The notes beneath the pieces are model-generated. The model was not told the origin of the DNA and searched no databases. It worked only from the letters and a program-made list of their open reading frames with translations. A program made the position numbers and the translations under genes. DNA of 64,000 bases. Origin: Gordonia hydrophobica NBRC 16057 (GTDB lineage Bacteria; Actinomycetota; Actinomycetes; Mycobacteriales; Mycobacteriaceae). The stretch spans positions 186,001 to 250,000 of the forward strand of contig NZ_BCWU01000007.1 of the NCBI RefSeq assembly GCF_001592365.1, written 5' to 3'. Each line of letters opens with the position of its first letter. The first letter of the stretch is position 1. Below, piece after piece: positions 47,130 to 58,134 of the stretch.

Positions 47130-47645
47130 CTACCGGCTCACCACGACGACCGCCAACTGCCCCAGGCACCGGGTGAAAGCATCGGGCCGCGGATTCAATT
47201 CGGCACCGCCCGGAACCTCCTCGGCGACCTTCTTGGCCGCGTCCTCCTGGTCCGGCGTGTAGAAGATGGTGTTCTCGCTCACGCTGGACGTGCTGAGGTT
47301 CGACGTCTCCTCGACGGTGAATCCCTGGTCGGTCAGGGTCTTGGCCACTTCGCCCGCCAGACCCGTCACCCGGCCCGCGTTGAGAACGCACAGGGCGGGC
47401 ATATCGGCGGCGGCACCGGGCTTGGACGATTCGCTCGCTGCGGTGGTCGTGGTGGCCGACGGCGTCGGTGTCGCCGACTCTGCGGCCGCCGCACTCTCCG
47501 ACGCCGCCTTAAGACCCGCTTCGGGATCGTCTCCGCCGGAGGTCAGCTGATGGATTCCGAGACCGATGCAGACCACGGCGATCGCCGCCAGCAACATGGC
47601 ACCCGCACGGAACGGCAGTCGGTTGGATTCTTTTTCAGCATTCAT
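47130..47645 (-). CDS. LytR_C domain membrane protein (Rv0431-like)
   Basis: A 171-residue protein with one N-terminal membrane helix (AGAMLLAAIAVVCIGLGIHQ), a Ser/Ala/Thr-rich external linker (about 50-80) and a C-terminal LytR_C domain starting at ALCVLNAGRVTGLAGEVAKT and ending QLAVVVVSR. LytR_C domains occur alone or in LytR-CpsA-Psr wall-polymer transferases; this stand-alone form corresponds to the tuberculin-related protein Rv0431. The position between DUF3263 and sodC is conserved in M. tuberculosis, from memory. ATG 47645 is preferred to the adjoining GTG. Confidence 0.85.
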   Translation of the reverse strand: MNAEKESNRLPFRAGAMLLAAIAVVCIGLGIHQLTSGGDDPEAGLKAASESAAAAESATPTPSATTTTAASESSKPGAAADMPALCVLNAGRVTGLAGEVAKTLTDQGFTVEETSNLSTSSVSENTIFYTPDQEDAAKKVAEEVPGGAELNPRPDAFTRCLGQLAVVVVSR

Positions 47646-47698
47646 CACGGCAACTCTAACTCACACCCAGCTCAGGCAGCTCGAGCGTCGCACTGCGG

Positions 47699-48055
47699 TC
47701 ACTGGGTGATGTCGAAGCCGAGACGACGGGCCGCGCGCGCCTTCTGACGCGAGGCGCGCAGCCGGCGCAGACGCTTCACGAGCATGGGATCGGCGGCGAG
47801 TGCCTCCGGCCGATCGACGAGCGCACCGAGCACCTGGTAGTACCGGGTCGCCGAGAGATTGAAGAGTTCCTTGATCGCGTCCTCTTTGGAACCCGCGTAC
47901 TTCCACCACTGTCGCTCGAAGCCGAGAATGTCGCGTTCACGGCGGGTCAGGCCGTCGTCACCGACCTCGTGCGGGTCGAGGTTCGCCTGGTCCTGGGCTC
48001 CATCGACCGCTGTGGGATCGTCGCCCTTCGGGCTCCGCGCCGTTGCGCCGCTCAT
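47699..48055 (-). CDS. DUF3263 protein
   Basis: A 118-residue basic protein. The DUF3263 block is clear: LTRRERDILGFERQWWKYAG, SKEDAIKELFNLSATRYYQV and the C-terminal RLRRLRASRQKARAARRLG. The first part resembles a helix-turn-helix of sigma-factor region type, and a DNA-binding role has been suggested for the family. ATG 48055 has GAGGAG 4 nt upstream. First gene of the reverse operon DUF3263, LytR_C, sodC, YbdK; divergent from def. Confidence 0.9.
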   Translation of the reverse strand: MSGATARSPKGDDPTAVDGAQDQANLDPHEVGDDGLTRRERDILGFERQWWKYAGSKEDAIKELFNLSATRYYQVLGALVDRPEALAADPMLVKRLRRLRASRQKARAARRLGFDITQ

Positions 48056-48225
48056 TTCGCTCCTCAAACAGCTGAACCATGCATCCACACCACGTTCGCA
48101 GCAGTCCCCCGGCGAACGAATGACATCAGTGTGGTTCCGTCGAACATCTAACCACGATCGGTCGCCGCATCCGCGGTGACGCACCGCAGCACCGCACGAC
48201 GTGTCGGGCAGTAGAATGCCGTCTC

Positions 48226-48822
48226 ATGGCAATTCTCCCGATCTGCATCATCGGTGAACCCGTGCTCCATCAGCCGACGACGCCCGTCGAACTCGACGCG
48301 GACGGCAAGCCGTCGGACGAGATCGTCGCGCTGCTCGACGACATGTACGAGACGATGGACACCGCGAACGGCGTCGGCCTCGCCGCCAACCAGGTCGGCA
48401 AGGGCCTGCGGATGTTCGTCTACGACTGCCCCGACGCCCAGATGCATGCCAGGCGCCGCGGTGAGGTGATCAATCCGGTCCTGGAGACCTCAGAGATCCC
48501 CGAGACCATGCCCGATCCCGACGACAACGACGAGGGCTGCCTCTCCGTTCCGGGCGAGGGCTTTCCGACCGGACGCGCGGACTGGGCCAAGGTGGTCGGC
48601 ACCGACCGGCACGGTGAGCGCGTGGAGATCGAGGGCACCGGATTCTTCGCCCGCATGCTGCAGCACGAGACCGGGCACCTCGACGGGTATCTGTACGTCG
48701 ACGTGCTGATCGGCCGCAATGCGCGCGCTGCCAAGAAGGCCGTCAAGCGCAACGGCTGGGGCGTTCCCGGACTCACCTGGCTCCCCGGCGCAGTCACCGA
48801 TCCCTTCGGCCACGACGACTGA
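48226..48822 (+). CDS. def: Peptide deformylase
   Basis: An essential metalloenzyme of 198 residues that removes the formyl group from nascent proteins. The three motifs are [10 protein letters not shown] (49-58), EGCLSVPG with metal ligand Cys105, and [10 protein letters not shown] with His147 and His151 as ligands and Glu148 as catalytic base. Gly150 in place of the common Asp in HExxH is a variation I recall from actinobacterial enzymes. ATG 48226. The next gene begins one base after the stop. Confidence 0.96.
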   Translation: MAILPICIIGEPVLHQPTTPVELDADGKPSDEIVALLDDMYETMDTANGVGLAANQVGKGLRMFVYDCPDAQMHARRRGEVINPVLETSEIPETMPDPDDNDEGCLSVPGEGFPTGRADWAKVVGTDRHGERVEIEGTGFFARMLQHETGHLDGYLYVDVLIGRNARAAKKAVKRNGWGVPGLTWLPGAVTDPFGHDD

Positions 48823-48823
48823 C

Positions 48824-49534
48824 ATGCCGCCCGGTTCCTCTCCCGCTCAGCCCGCGGTCGGCGACCGCGTCGTCATCCGCTATCGACTCGGCGACGATGC
48901 CCCCGCGGACTGGCGGGACGCGCCCAATCCCCCGGTCGCGGACGGCCCCAGCCAGTCGGACATCACCGGGATCCTGCGGGAGCGGACCGACGACGCGTAC
49001 GTGATCGAACGCGACGGTCGCCTGCACCGACTGCCCGTCACCGCCATCTCGTCGGTCCGACTGCTGTCGCGGCGGGTGGTGCGCAACTCCGAGATCCGCG
49101 AGGTGGAGCGCGCCTTGATGCTGGCCGCGCCTGCCGCCGAGCGGGACGAGATCGACGGTTGGCTCCTCAACGCGCCGGGCGACGACGCCGGGCACGTCCG
49201 CTCCGGAGTCGCCGCACCGATCGACTTCGGCTCCACGTCCGCCGGACTGCCGGGCGCCGTCGCCTGGCTCACCGTCCGCGGTCTGCCCGCCCGGGTGATG
49301 CTCGCCGAACGCCTGCTCCGCCCCTCGGCACTCGGTGCGGCCATCGGCGTCGACGCCGCCTACGAAGTGTTGATCGGGCCCGAACCCACCGGGCCGACGC
49401 CGACCGGCGACTGGTCGCTGATCGCCGACCGCGTGGCCGCCGCGACGGTGTCCACGGCCGACGACCCCGCTCGCGACGCCTGGCGCGCACGCGGATTCGA
49501 GCTCCATCACACCTGCCGACTGCTGACGCTGTAG
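48824..49534 (+). CDS. Rv0428c-like protein, GNAT-associated N-terminal domain, short
   Basis: A 236-residue protein. Residues 1-90 look like a small beta barrel (GDRVVIRYRLGDDAPADW to RLHRLPVTAISSVRLLS), as in the N-terminal domain of mycobacterial GNAT proteins encoded between def and xthA. The middle (PGAVAWLTVRGLPARVMLAE) could be a remnant of the acetyltransferase domain, but no clear acetyl-CoA loop (Q/R-x2-G-x-G/A) is visible. Compared with Rv0428c (about 300 residues) it is short, so the transferase activity is doubtful. ATG 48824, one base after def. Confidence 0.65.
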   Translation: MPPGSSPAQPAVGDRVVIRYRLGDDAPADWRDAPNPPVADGPSQSDITGILRERTDDAYVIERDGRLHRLPVTAISSVRLLSRRVVRNSEIREVERALMLAAPAAERDEIDGWLLNAPGDDAGHVRSGVAAPIDFGSTSAGLPGAVAWLTVRGLPARVMLAERLLRPSALGAAIGVDAAYEVLIGPEPTGPTPTGDWSLIADRVAAATVSTADDPARDAWRARGFELHHTCRLLTL

Positions 49535-49564
49535 CGCCGGCAGCATCAATTACGGTGGAGTGCG

Positions 49565-50104
49565 ATGTCGAACTCCAGCACTGACCCCGATCTGACCAAA
49601 CGGCGAATCGTCGCCGCCGTTCTGTCCGTCCTCGCACTGCTCGGGGTCCTGGCGTTCACCTGGTGGATCGACGGTCAGGACGGCCCCGACGAGACCTCGG
49701 CCGCCGCCTCGTCGACGGCCTCGGCCGCTGCAAGCGACTCCGCGCCGGCCAGTGACTCCGCGTCGACGACGGCATCACGAGCGACGACCTCCGCGCCGTC
49801 GTCGGCCCCCGACATTCCCGACCACGTCCTGGCGACCCTCGACGAGATCGACTCCGGCCGGTGGCCCGAGTCCGCGAACGCGCCGGGCACCCGCGGCGGC
49901 GACACCTTCCGGAACCGCGAAGGCAATCTCCCGACCAGGACGGCGACCGGCAAACGGGTGACCTACAAGGAATGGGATGTCAATCCCCGCAAGCGCGGCC
50001 AGGGGCGCGACGCGGAACGCATCGTCACCGGCAGCGACGGCTCGGCCTGGTACACGGCAGACCACTATCGCAGCTTCGACCAGATCCGAGGACCGTCCGC
50101 ATGA
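49565..50104 (+). CDS. Membrane-anchored guanyl-specific ribonuclease (RNase Sa/T1 family)
   Basis: A 179-residue protein: a short cytosolic start, one membrane helix at about 13-34 (RIVAAVLSVLALLGVLAFTW), a Ser/Ala/Thr-rich linker (about 40-82), and a C-terminal microbial RNase domain from about 84. The domain shows RNREGNLP, the catalytic Glu136 in TYKEWDVNP, Arg152 in ERIVTGSDG and His167 in TADHYRSF, matching the E/R/H triad of RNase Sa. With the helix, the nuclease would lie outside the membrane or be released by cleavage. Its stop overlaps the start of a barstar-like inhibitor gene. Confidence 0.9.
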   Translation: MSNSSTDPDLTKRRIVAAVLSVLALLGVLAFTWWIDGQDGPDETSAAASSTASAAASDSAPASDSASTTASRATTSAPSSAPDIPDHVLATLDEIDSGRWPESANAPGTRGGDTFRNREGNLPTRTATGKRVTYKEWDVNPRKRGQGRDAERIVTGSDGSAWYTADHYRSFDQIRGPSA

Positions 50105-50583
50105 AGCTCACCCTCCCCGCCGACTTCCTGACCGCGGTGCCCGGCGTCGCACTCGGCGTCGGCGACGTCGACACTTACCGCACCGGCGCCGCAGTCCGCA
50201 GGGTGTCCGGTGCCGCGATGCGGACTGTCGACGACCTCTATGACGCCTTCGCCGCGGCGTGGGACTTTCCCACCCATTTCGGCTACAACAAGGACGCCTT
50301 CGACGACGTGATCGGCGATCTCCCTCCCGGCCTGCGCACCGCGACGGGCGCCGTCGCCACCGGAGTCCTGACGATCATCACCGACGCCGATCGCCTGTTG
50401 GTCGACGCCACCGACGACGACCGCGAGTGGTTCGCCACCAGCCCGCCATTCTGGCAGGAGCGCTGCGCGCGCGATCACCGCGGGTTCGGCATCGTGCTGC
50501 TCGCCGATCAGGCCTCCGCGGGCGCCGTGGAGCACCGCTGGAGGGCCGCCGGTGGCGAGCTGATCCGTCTCCGGCAGGATTGA
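50101..50583 (+). CDS. Barstar-family ribonuclease inhibitor
   Basis: A 160-residue protein of the barstar family, the cytosolic inhibitor of barnase and RNase Sa-type enzymes. The motif FPTHFGYNKDAFDDVIGDLP corresponds to the barstar helix that fills the RNase active site, with acidic residues where Asp35/Asp39 of barstar lie. It is longer than barstar (about 90 residues); the extra part, FGIVLLADQASAGAVEHRWR, is common in actinobacterial members. ATG 50101 overlaps the nuclease stop by 4 nt, which fits an immunity gene for that RNase. Confidence 0.85.
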   Translation: MKLTLPADFLTAVPGVALGVGDVDTYRTGAAVRRVSGAAMRTVDDLYDAFAAAWDFPTHFGYNKDAFDDVIGDLPPGLRTATGAVATGVLTIITDADRLLVDATDDDREWFATSPPFWQERCARDHRGFGIVLLADQASAGAVEHRWRAAGGELIRLRQD

Positions 50584-50587
50584 CCGC

Positions 50588-51370
50588 ATGCGCCTGGCGA
50601 CGTGGAACGTGAACTCGATCCGCGCCCGATCCGAACAGGTCGTGGCATGGATGAACCGGCATGCGATCGATGTGCTCGCCATGCAGGAGACCAAGTGCTC
50701 CGACGATCAGTTCCCGGTGATGAGCTTCATCGCCCACGGATACGACGTCGCGTTCCATGGGACCGGCGGCTACAACGGCGTCGCGATCGCCTCACGGGTC
50801 GGGCTGCACGACGTCCACATCGGATTCGACGGCCAACCGCAGTACGACGGTGAGACGGAGGCCCGCGCCCTGTCCGCGACCTGCGGCGGCGTTCGGGTGT
50901 GGAGTCTCTACGTGCCCAACGGCCGCGAGCCCGGCCACCCACATCTCGACTACAAGCTGCGCTGGCTGAGCGCCCTGTCCGATGTGACATCGCTGGAGCT
51001 CTCCCACGACCCCGCCGCACAGGTAGCCCTGCTCGGCGACTGGAATGTGGCGCCCACCGACGACGACGTCTGGGATCCGGAGTATTTCACCGCGCGTACC
51101 CACACCTCGGAGGCGGAGCGGGCGGCGTTCGCGAAGTTCGTCGAAGGCGGCTTCGCCGACAGCGCGGGCCCGTACACGCCAGGGCCCAACACCTACACGT
51201 TCTGGGACTATCAATCCGGACGGTTCGCCCGCAACGAGGGCATGCGCATCGATTTCGGTCTCAGTTCCCCGGCGCTGGACGACCGGATCCACGACGCGTT
51301 CATCGACCGGAATGCGCGTGCGGCAGAAGGCGCCAGCGATCACGCACCGGTCGTCTTCGATCTGAGCTGA
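50588..51370 (+). CDS. xthA: Exodeoxyribonuclease III
   Basis: A 260-residue AP endonuclease and 3'-5' exonuclease of base-excision repair. EEP-family motifs: RLATWNVNSIRARSEQVVAW, VLAMQETKCSDDQFP (metal Glu), LYVPNGREPG, LLGDWNVAPTDDDVWDP (Asp/Asn), and GMRIDFGLSS with SDHAPV at the end (catalytic Asp-His). ATG 50588, 4 nt after the barstar stop. Full length for the family. Confidence 0.96.
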   Translation: MRLATWNVNSIRARSEQVVAWMNRHAIDVLAMQETKCSDDQFPVMSFIAHGYDVAFHGTGGYNGVAIASRVGLHDVHIGFDGQPQYDGETEARALSATCGGVRVWSLYVPNGREPGHPHLDYKLRWLSALSDVTSLELSHDPAAQVALLGDWNVAPTDDDVWDPEYFTARTHTSEAERAAFAKFVEGGFADSAGPYTPGPNTYTFWDYQSGRFARNEGMRIDFGLSSPALDDRIHDAFIDRNARAAEGASDHAPVVFDLS

Positions 51371-51386
51371 GGCGACACCCCCGCCG

Positions 51387-51746
51387 TCAGGCGGCGAGCA
51401 GCGGAGCCGTCGTGACCATGCCCGGGTGAGCGTCCAGGAAGTGCCTCGTGAACGTGCAGAGCGGCCGCACCTTCCGTCCATTCTCACGCATGTACTGCAT
51501 CGTGACCCCGGTCAGCTTGGTGGCCAGCCCGTGCCCGCTGTACTCGTCGTACAGCACGGTGTGCAAGATAGTCACCACCTCGCCCTGCGGCTCGTCGTCG
51601 ATCCGATAGCTGAGGACGCCGACGAGGTCGCCGGCCACCCAGAGCTCGAACCGATCACGGTCCGCGTTGTGCACCACCTCGGAGATCTGGTGCAGCAACG
51701 ATCTCGCGGACTGCGGGGGATGATTCCGACGGGCCTTGCGATACAT
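51387..51746 (-). CDS. Small GNAT-family acetyltransferase (YjdJ-like)
   Basis: A 119-residue single-domain acetyltransferase of the short GNAT class. The acetyl-CoA loop is in [20 protein letters not shown]; after it, [18 protein letters not shown] is typical for this subgroup, in which a Cys (here in PLCTF) is used. ATG 51746 has AGGAGG 4 nt upstream. The substrate is unknown, possibly a protein or small amine. Divergent from thiC. Confidence 0.87.
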   Translation of the reverse strand: MYRKARRNHPPQSARSLLHQISEVVHNADRDRFELWVAGDLVGVLSYRIDDEPQGEVVTILHTVLYDEYSGHGLATKLTGVTMQYMRENGRKVRPLCTFTRHFLDAHPGMVTTAPLLAA

Positions 51747-51869
51747 ACAACCTCCTGTGACTAGCATCACACTTTAGGTCTGGACTGGCCGTCTGGCAAG
51801 CCTCATCAGTCGCAGGAGCATCACGATGCCGCGTCGATCCGGACGCCGGGTAGGGTGTGTTCTGCACAA

Positions 51870-54558
<2,689 letters not shown>

Positions 54559-54632
54559 TCGCCCCCGAGTCCCGCGCCGCGGTGGTACACCCTGGTCGTT
54601 CGGCGGCGTGGCGCAGTTCTCACCGGCGCTGA

Positions 54633-54668
54633 GTTGATCTCCCGGTCTCGGTTGATCGCCCGGTTTCG
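54633..54668. repeat. Two tandem 18-bp repeats between thiD and the AraC gene
   Basis: GTTGATCTCCCGGTCTCG (54633-54650) and GTTGATCGCCCGGTTTCG (54651-54668) differ at two positions. GGTCTCGG (54644-54651) can pair with CCGAGACC (54677-54684), so a hairpin terminator for the convergent thiD and araC-type genes is possible. Confidence 0.5.
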
Positions 54669-54711
54669 GCGTTGAGCCGAGACCCGTCGGCGACACCGGG
54701 CAGTCGACAGC

Positions 54712-55803
54712 TCACGAAACGCGTGACGACACCGATCCGTGGTCACGGTATTCCACCGGGCCGACGCCGTAGCGCGCTTTGAAGCGGTTGCGGAACGTCG
54801 CGACGGTCGGGAAGCCGGAGGACAGCGCCACCGAGCTGATGGAGGCGGATGCGTTGCCGACAAGCACCTCGTGCGCGCTCTGCAGGCGACGGTCGGCGAT
54901 CTGACCGGCGATCGAGTTCTCGCAGTTCTCGAAGTAGCGGTACAGCTGGCGGCGCGACAGGTGCAGATGCTCGGCGATCGAGTCGGGTGTGAAGGTCGCA
55001 TCGCGGTGGTGCCGTTCGATGAGATCGCGCGTGGCCTCCTGCACGAAGAGCGCGTTGTCCTCCATCGCCGAGGGCACACCGTCCAGTTCGGACAGCACCG
55101 CGACGATCAGATCGACCGCCGCCTGCTCGGAGACGGCGCCGGGCGCCGTGTTGAGCGCCGAGGTCTCAGCCGCGAACCGCCGAACGAAGACCGACGCGGC
55201 TCGCGCGAGCGGAGTATTCGCCGCCACTGGCCGTTGCAGTCGTTCCGCCACGTGACGGTGCTTCCCAAGGCGACTGAACGGAATCCGCATGCCCGCCGGA
55301 TCCGACACCGCCGACGAGACGACGCGGTACGGCGCGGCGTCGCTGATGAAGACCAGGTCGCCCGGTCCGTACGCGAACTCGCGACCGCCTTGGCTCACCA
55401 GCGACTGCCCGCGCATTCCGCTGACGCTGACCAGCAGGGTGTCGGACGGATCGCTGGCCACGCGCTCGGCGGTCCGCTCCAAGGTCACCGCGGGCTGCAA
55501 TGCACAGTAGGTGACGATCGACGAGAGCCCTGCCGCGAAGCGCATCGCGTGGAAGTGCTCGGGTTCGGCGACGTGGACGTCGAGCTTCGGGGTGTAGGCG
55601 ACGCTGCCTGCCTGTCCGGTGAACCGTTTCGGCCGGGTCCGCGTCGGCGAGTTCGCCACTCCGAGTCTGGCCTCCCACTCCGCGACCGCCCGCGGCGACA
55701 GGCGCGTGGCCAGTGCGGGACGGCGCGCGGCGGGAGCCGCCGCGCGAGAGCGGGACAACGCCGCAGTGGACGTCGCCGTGGGAGATATCGCTGTTGGGGG
55801 CAT
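54712..55803 (-). CDS. AraC-family transcriptional regulator
   Basis: A 363-residue regulator. The N-terminal half (about 60-215) is an AraC-binding-like cupin domain of the type found with catabolic activators (YTPKLDVHVAEPEHFHAM, and GPGDLVFISDAAPYRVV). The C-terminal AraC DNA-binding domain is clear: TPDSIAEHLHLSRRQLYRYF, and later ISSVALSSGFPTVATFRNRF with YGVGPVEYR. ATG 55803 is chosen because AGAAGG lies 6 nt upstream. No obvious target gene is adjacent. The gap 55804-56106 shows only a weak inverted repeat CGAGT-N5-ACTCG (55904-55918). Confidence 0.9.
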   Translation of the reverse strand: MPPTAISPTATSTAALSRSRAAAPAARRPALATRLSPRAVAEWEARLGVANSPTRTRPKRFTGQAGSVAYTPKLDVHVAEPEHFHAMRFAAGLSSIVTYCALQPAVTLERTAERVASDPSDTLLVSVSGMRGQSLVSQGGREFAYGPGDLVFISDAAPYRVVSSAVSDPAGMRIPFSRLGKHRHVAERLQRPVAANTPLARAASVFVRRFAAETSALNTAPGAVSEQAAVDLIVAVLSELDGVPSAMEDNALFVQEATRDLIERHHRDATFTPDSIAEHLHLSRRQLYRYFENCENSIAGQIADRRLQSAHEVLVGNASASISSVALSSGFPTVATFRNRFKARYGVGPVEYRDHGSVSSRVS

Positions 55804-56106
55804 CAAAGACCTTCTACGCATGGGGACATGACAAGAGCGGCCTGGCTTTGGGAGGGAGCCGTGCAATCTCATCTGACATACTCGCACATCACATTTTCAG
55901 TGTCGAGTAGGTCACTCGAATCGCCCCGAGGACGCGGGATCACATCGCCGGCGCCGGCCGCCCTCGGACGCCGGAGGTTCATCGGTCACAGACAACGAAG
56001 GGCGAACACCGACCAGCGCGCCAAACCCGACGCGGTACTGTGACTTCAGCACTGCGGCACCGGGCGAGGGTCGCAGCACCATCGATTCTCGTCTGAGGAG
56101 TACCCC

Positions 56107-56676
56107 GTGACCCAGCCGCCGAACGACGGGCCGACGGTCCCGCCGCCAAGCGACCAGCCGCCCGGTTCTCCGACCAACGGCTCCAACGCCTACTCCGAGC
56201 AGCATCCGTATCCGGAAGCGAACATCTACGGCGTCTACCCGGACGGCACCGTCCAGCCGAACGCCGCCAACGCTGCCACCGCCACCGCAGCCGGTGAGTC
56301 TGCGGCCGTCCGCCGGTGGCGGATCATCACCGCGATCGCCTGCGCCGCCGCGGCGATCGTGATCGTCAGCTTCTTCCTCGTCGCCGAGAGCCGGTCCACC
56401 ACCAGTCCGCCGGCCGCGGACACGGTCACCGAGACCACCACCGACGTCTCGACCGTCAACAAGACTGCGACGGAGACGAGGACCACGACCGAGACCGCGA
56501 CGGCCACCAGCGTCGGCAGGCACACCGACACGCAGACCAGCATCCGAACCAAGACGGTCACGAAGACGGCGACCGAGACCGCGACGGTCACCGAGACCGC
56601 CGAGGTTCCCGTTCCGGGGCCGCCGTCGCAGGCGGGGAGCACCACCACCTCGTGGCACCCGCCCGGCATGCCCTGA
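56107..56676 (+). CDS. Membrane protein with Thr/Glu-rich external repeats
   Basis: An unrecognised 189-residue protein. Residues 1-70 are Pro/Asn/Ala-rich and probably cytosolic. One hydrophobic segment (WRIITAIACAAAAIVIVSFF) at about 71-93 follows an Arg pair. The external tail is a degenerate series of TETxT/TKTxT units (about 103-162) ending in a Pro-rich part. GTG 56107 has GAGGAG 7 nt upstream. It could be a small envelope-associated protein; no domain is visible. Confidence 0.7.
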   Translation: MTQPPNDGPTVPPPSDQPPGSPTNGSNAYSEQHPYPEANIYGVYPDGTVQPNAANAATATAAGESAAVRRWRIITAIACAAAAIVIVSFFLVAESRSTTSPPAADTVTETTTDVSTVNKTATETRTTTETATATSVGRHTDTQTSIRTKTVTKTATETATVTETAEVPVPGPPSQAGSTTTSWHPPGMP

Positions 56677-56714
56677 ATCACGGGCGACCCGATCCCCTGC
56701 CCTGACCCACGACC

Positions 56715-58097
56715 TCAGTGGTGGAAGTGCGACTCGGTCCCTTCCCGCGGCATCGGGGCGTCGAGACGTTCCAGGAAGTCCACCTCGGCGCGCAGATCCG
56801 TCAGCAGTCGCGACGCGAGGTCGTGACTCAGCCCGGAGCGGACCACGATGCGCTGCACCGTCAGGTCGGCGAGGTCGTCGGCCAACGGGTACGCGGGCAC
56901 CTGCCAGCCCTTCATCCGTAGCCGGTCCTGAAGGTCGTAGAGATTCCAGTTCGGGTTGGCGTCGGGGCGCAGCCGCCACGCGAACACCGGGATGGTGTCG
57001 CCCCGGCTGATCAGCTCGAACGGCCCCATCTGTTCGATCGCCACGGCCAGGTACTGGGCGACGTCGAGCGAACCCTGCTGCACCGCGGTGTAGCCGTCAC
57101 GCCCCAGGCGCAGGAACTGGTAGTACTGCAGCAGCACCTGCGCACCCGGTCGGGAGAAGTTCAGCGACAGCGTCGGCATGTCGCCGCCCAGATAGCTGGC
57201 GTGGAAGATCATGCTCTCGGGCAGCGCCTCGGCGTCGCGCCACACGATCCACCCGACGCCGGGATAGACCAGACCGTATTTGTGTCCGGAGGTGCTGACC
57301 GACGCCACCCGGTCGACGCGGAAGTCCCACTCCAGATCGGGCTGGCAGAACGGCGCGACCATGGCGCCGGATGCGCCGTCGACGTGAATCCGTACGTCCA
57401 GCCCGGTGTCCGCCTGAATCTGATCGAGCTTCGCGGCGATCTCCTTCACCGGCTCATAGGCGCCGGTGTAGGTCTGCCCCATGATCGCGACGACGCCGAT
57501 GGTGTTCTCGTCGACGTACGCCTCCAGGTCGTGCCCGTCGAGGAACAGATGGTCCGGCGTGACCGGCACCCAGCGCGGCTCCACCTCGAAGTAGTTGGCG
57601 AACTTCTCCCAGCAGACCTGAACCGCCGTCGACATCACCAGGTTCGGACTCTCCGTCGACTTGCCCGCCGCCTTGCGGGCCGCCTGCCACCGCCGCTTGA
57701 GCGCGAGGCCGCCGAGCATGCACGCCTCTGACGAGCCGATGGTCGACGTCCCGATGGCCTGATCGACGTCCGGGTTGTGCCACAGGTTGCCGAGGATGCG
57801 CCAGCAGCGATCCTCGATCGCGGCCGTCGCCGGATACTCGTCCTTGTCGATCATGTTCTTGTCGACGGTCTGCATGTAGAGCTTCAGCGCCTCGTCGTCC
57901 ATGTAGGTCGAGACGAACGTCGCCAGATTAAGGCGCGCATTGCCGTCGAGCATCGCCTGGTCGTGGACCAACTGGTAGGCGGTCCCGGGCAGCATCATCT
58001 CCTGCGGCATCTCGAACCGCGGGAGTTCGGTCGCCTCCCCGCCGCGCGTGAACACCGGACTCAGAATCAGCGAATCGTCAGAATCGAACTCGGTCAT
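56715..58097 (-). CDS. gadB: Glutamate decarboxylase
   Basis: A PLP enzyme of 460 residues that converts glutamate to GABA with proton uptake. GAD-type motifs: GTSTIGSSEACMLGGLALKR, HVDGASGAMVAPF (PLP Asp), and VSTSGHKYGLVYPGVGW with the Schiff-base Lys. The C-terminal end, TESHFHH, carries the His expected from pH-dependent bacterial GADs. ATG 58097 has AAGGAG 6 nt upstream. It is 37 nt downstream of fgd on the same strand, so the two are probably co-transcribed; no glutamate/GABA antiporter gene is adjacent. Confidence 0.94.
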   Translation of the reverse strand: MTEFDSDDSLILSPVFTRGGEATELPRFEMPQEMMLPGTAYQLVHDQAMLDGNARLNLATFVSTYMDDEALKLYMQTVDKNMIDKDEYPATAAIEDRCWRILGNLWHNPDVDQAIGTSTIGSSEACMLGGLALKRRWQAARKAAGKSTESPNLVMSTAVQVCWEKFANYFEVEPRWVPVTPDHLFLDGHDLEAYVDENTIGVVAIMGQTYTGAYEPVKEIAAKLDQIQADTGLDVRIHVDGASGAMVAPFCQPDLEWDFRVDRVASVSTSGHKYGLVYPGVGWIVWRDAEALPESMIFHASYLGGDMPTLSLNFSRPGAQVLLQYYQFLRLGRDGYTAVQQGSLDVAQYLAVAIEQMGPFELISRGDTIPVFAWRLRPDANPNWNLYDLQDRLRMKGWQVPAYPLADDLADLTVQRIVVRSGLSHDLASRLLTDLRAEVDFLERLDAPMPREGTESHFHH

Positions 58098-58134
58098 GCT
58101 CTCTCCTTCGGTGTTGCCGCGCGGCGGCGAGGGA

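Noticed and set aside
54587..54711. Partial third copy of the inverted-repeat element (shares CAGTTCTCA)
   Set aside because: Similarity is limited to a few bases; the rest of the element is missing.
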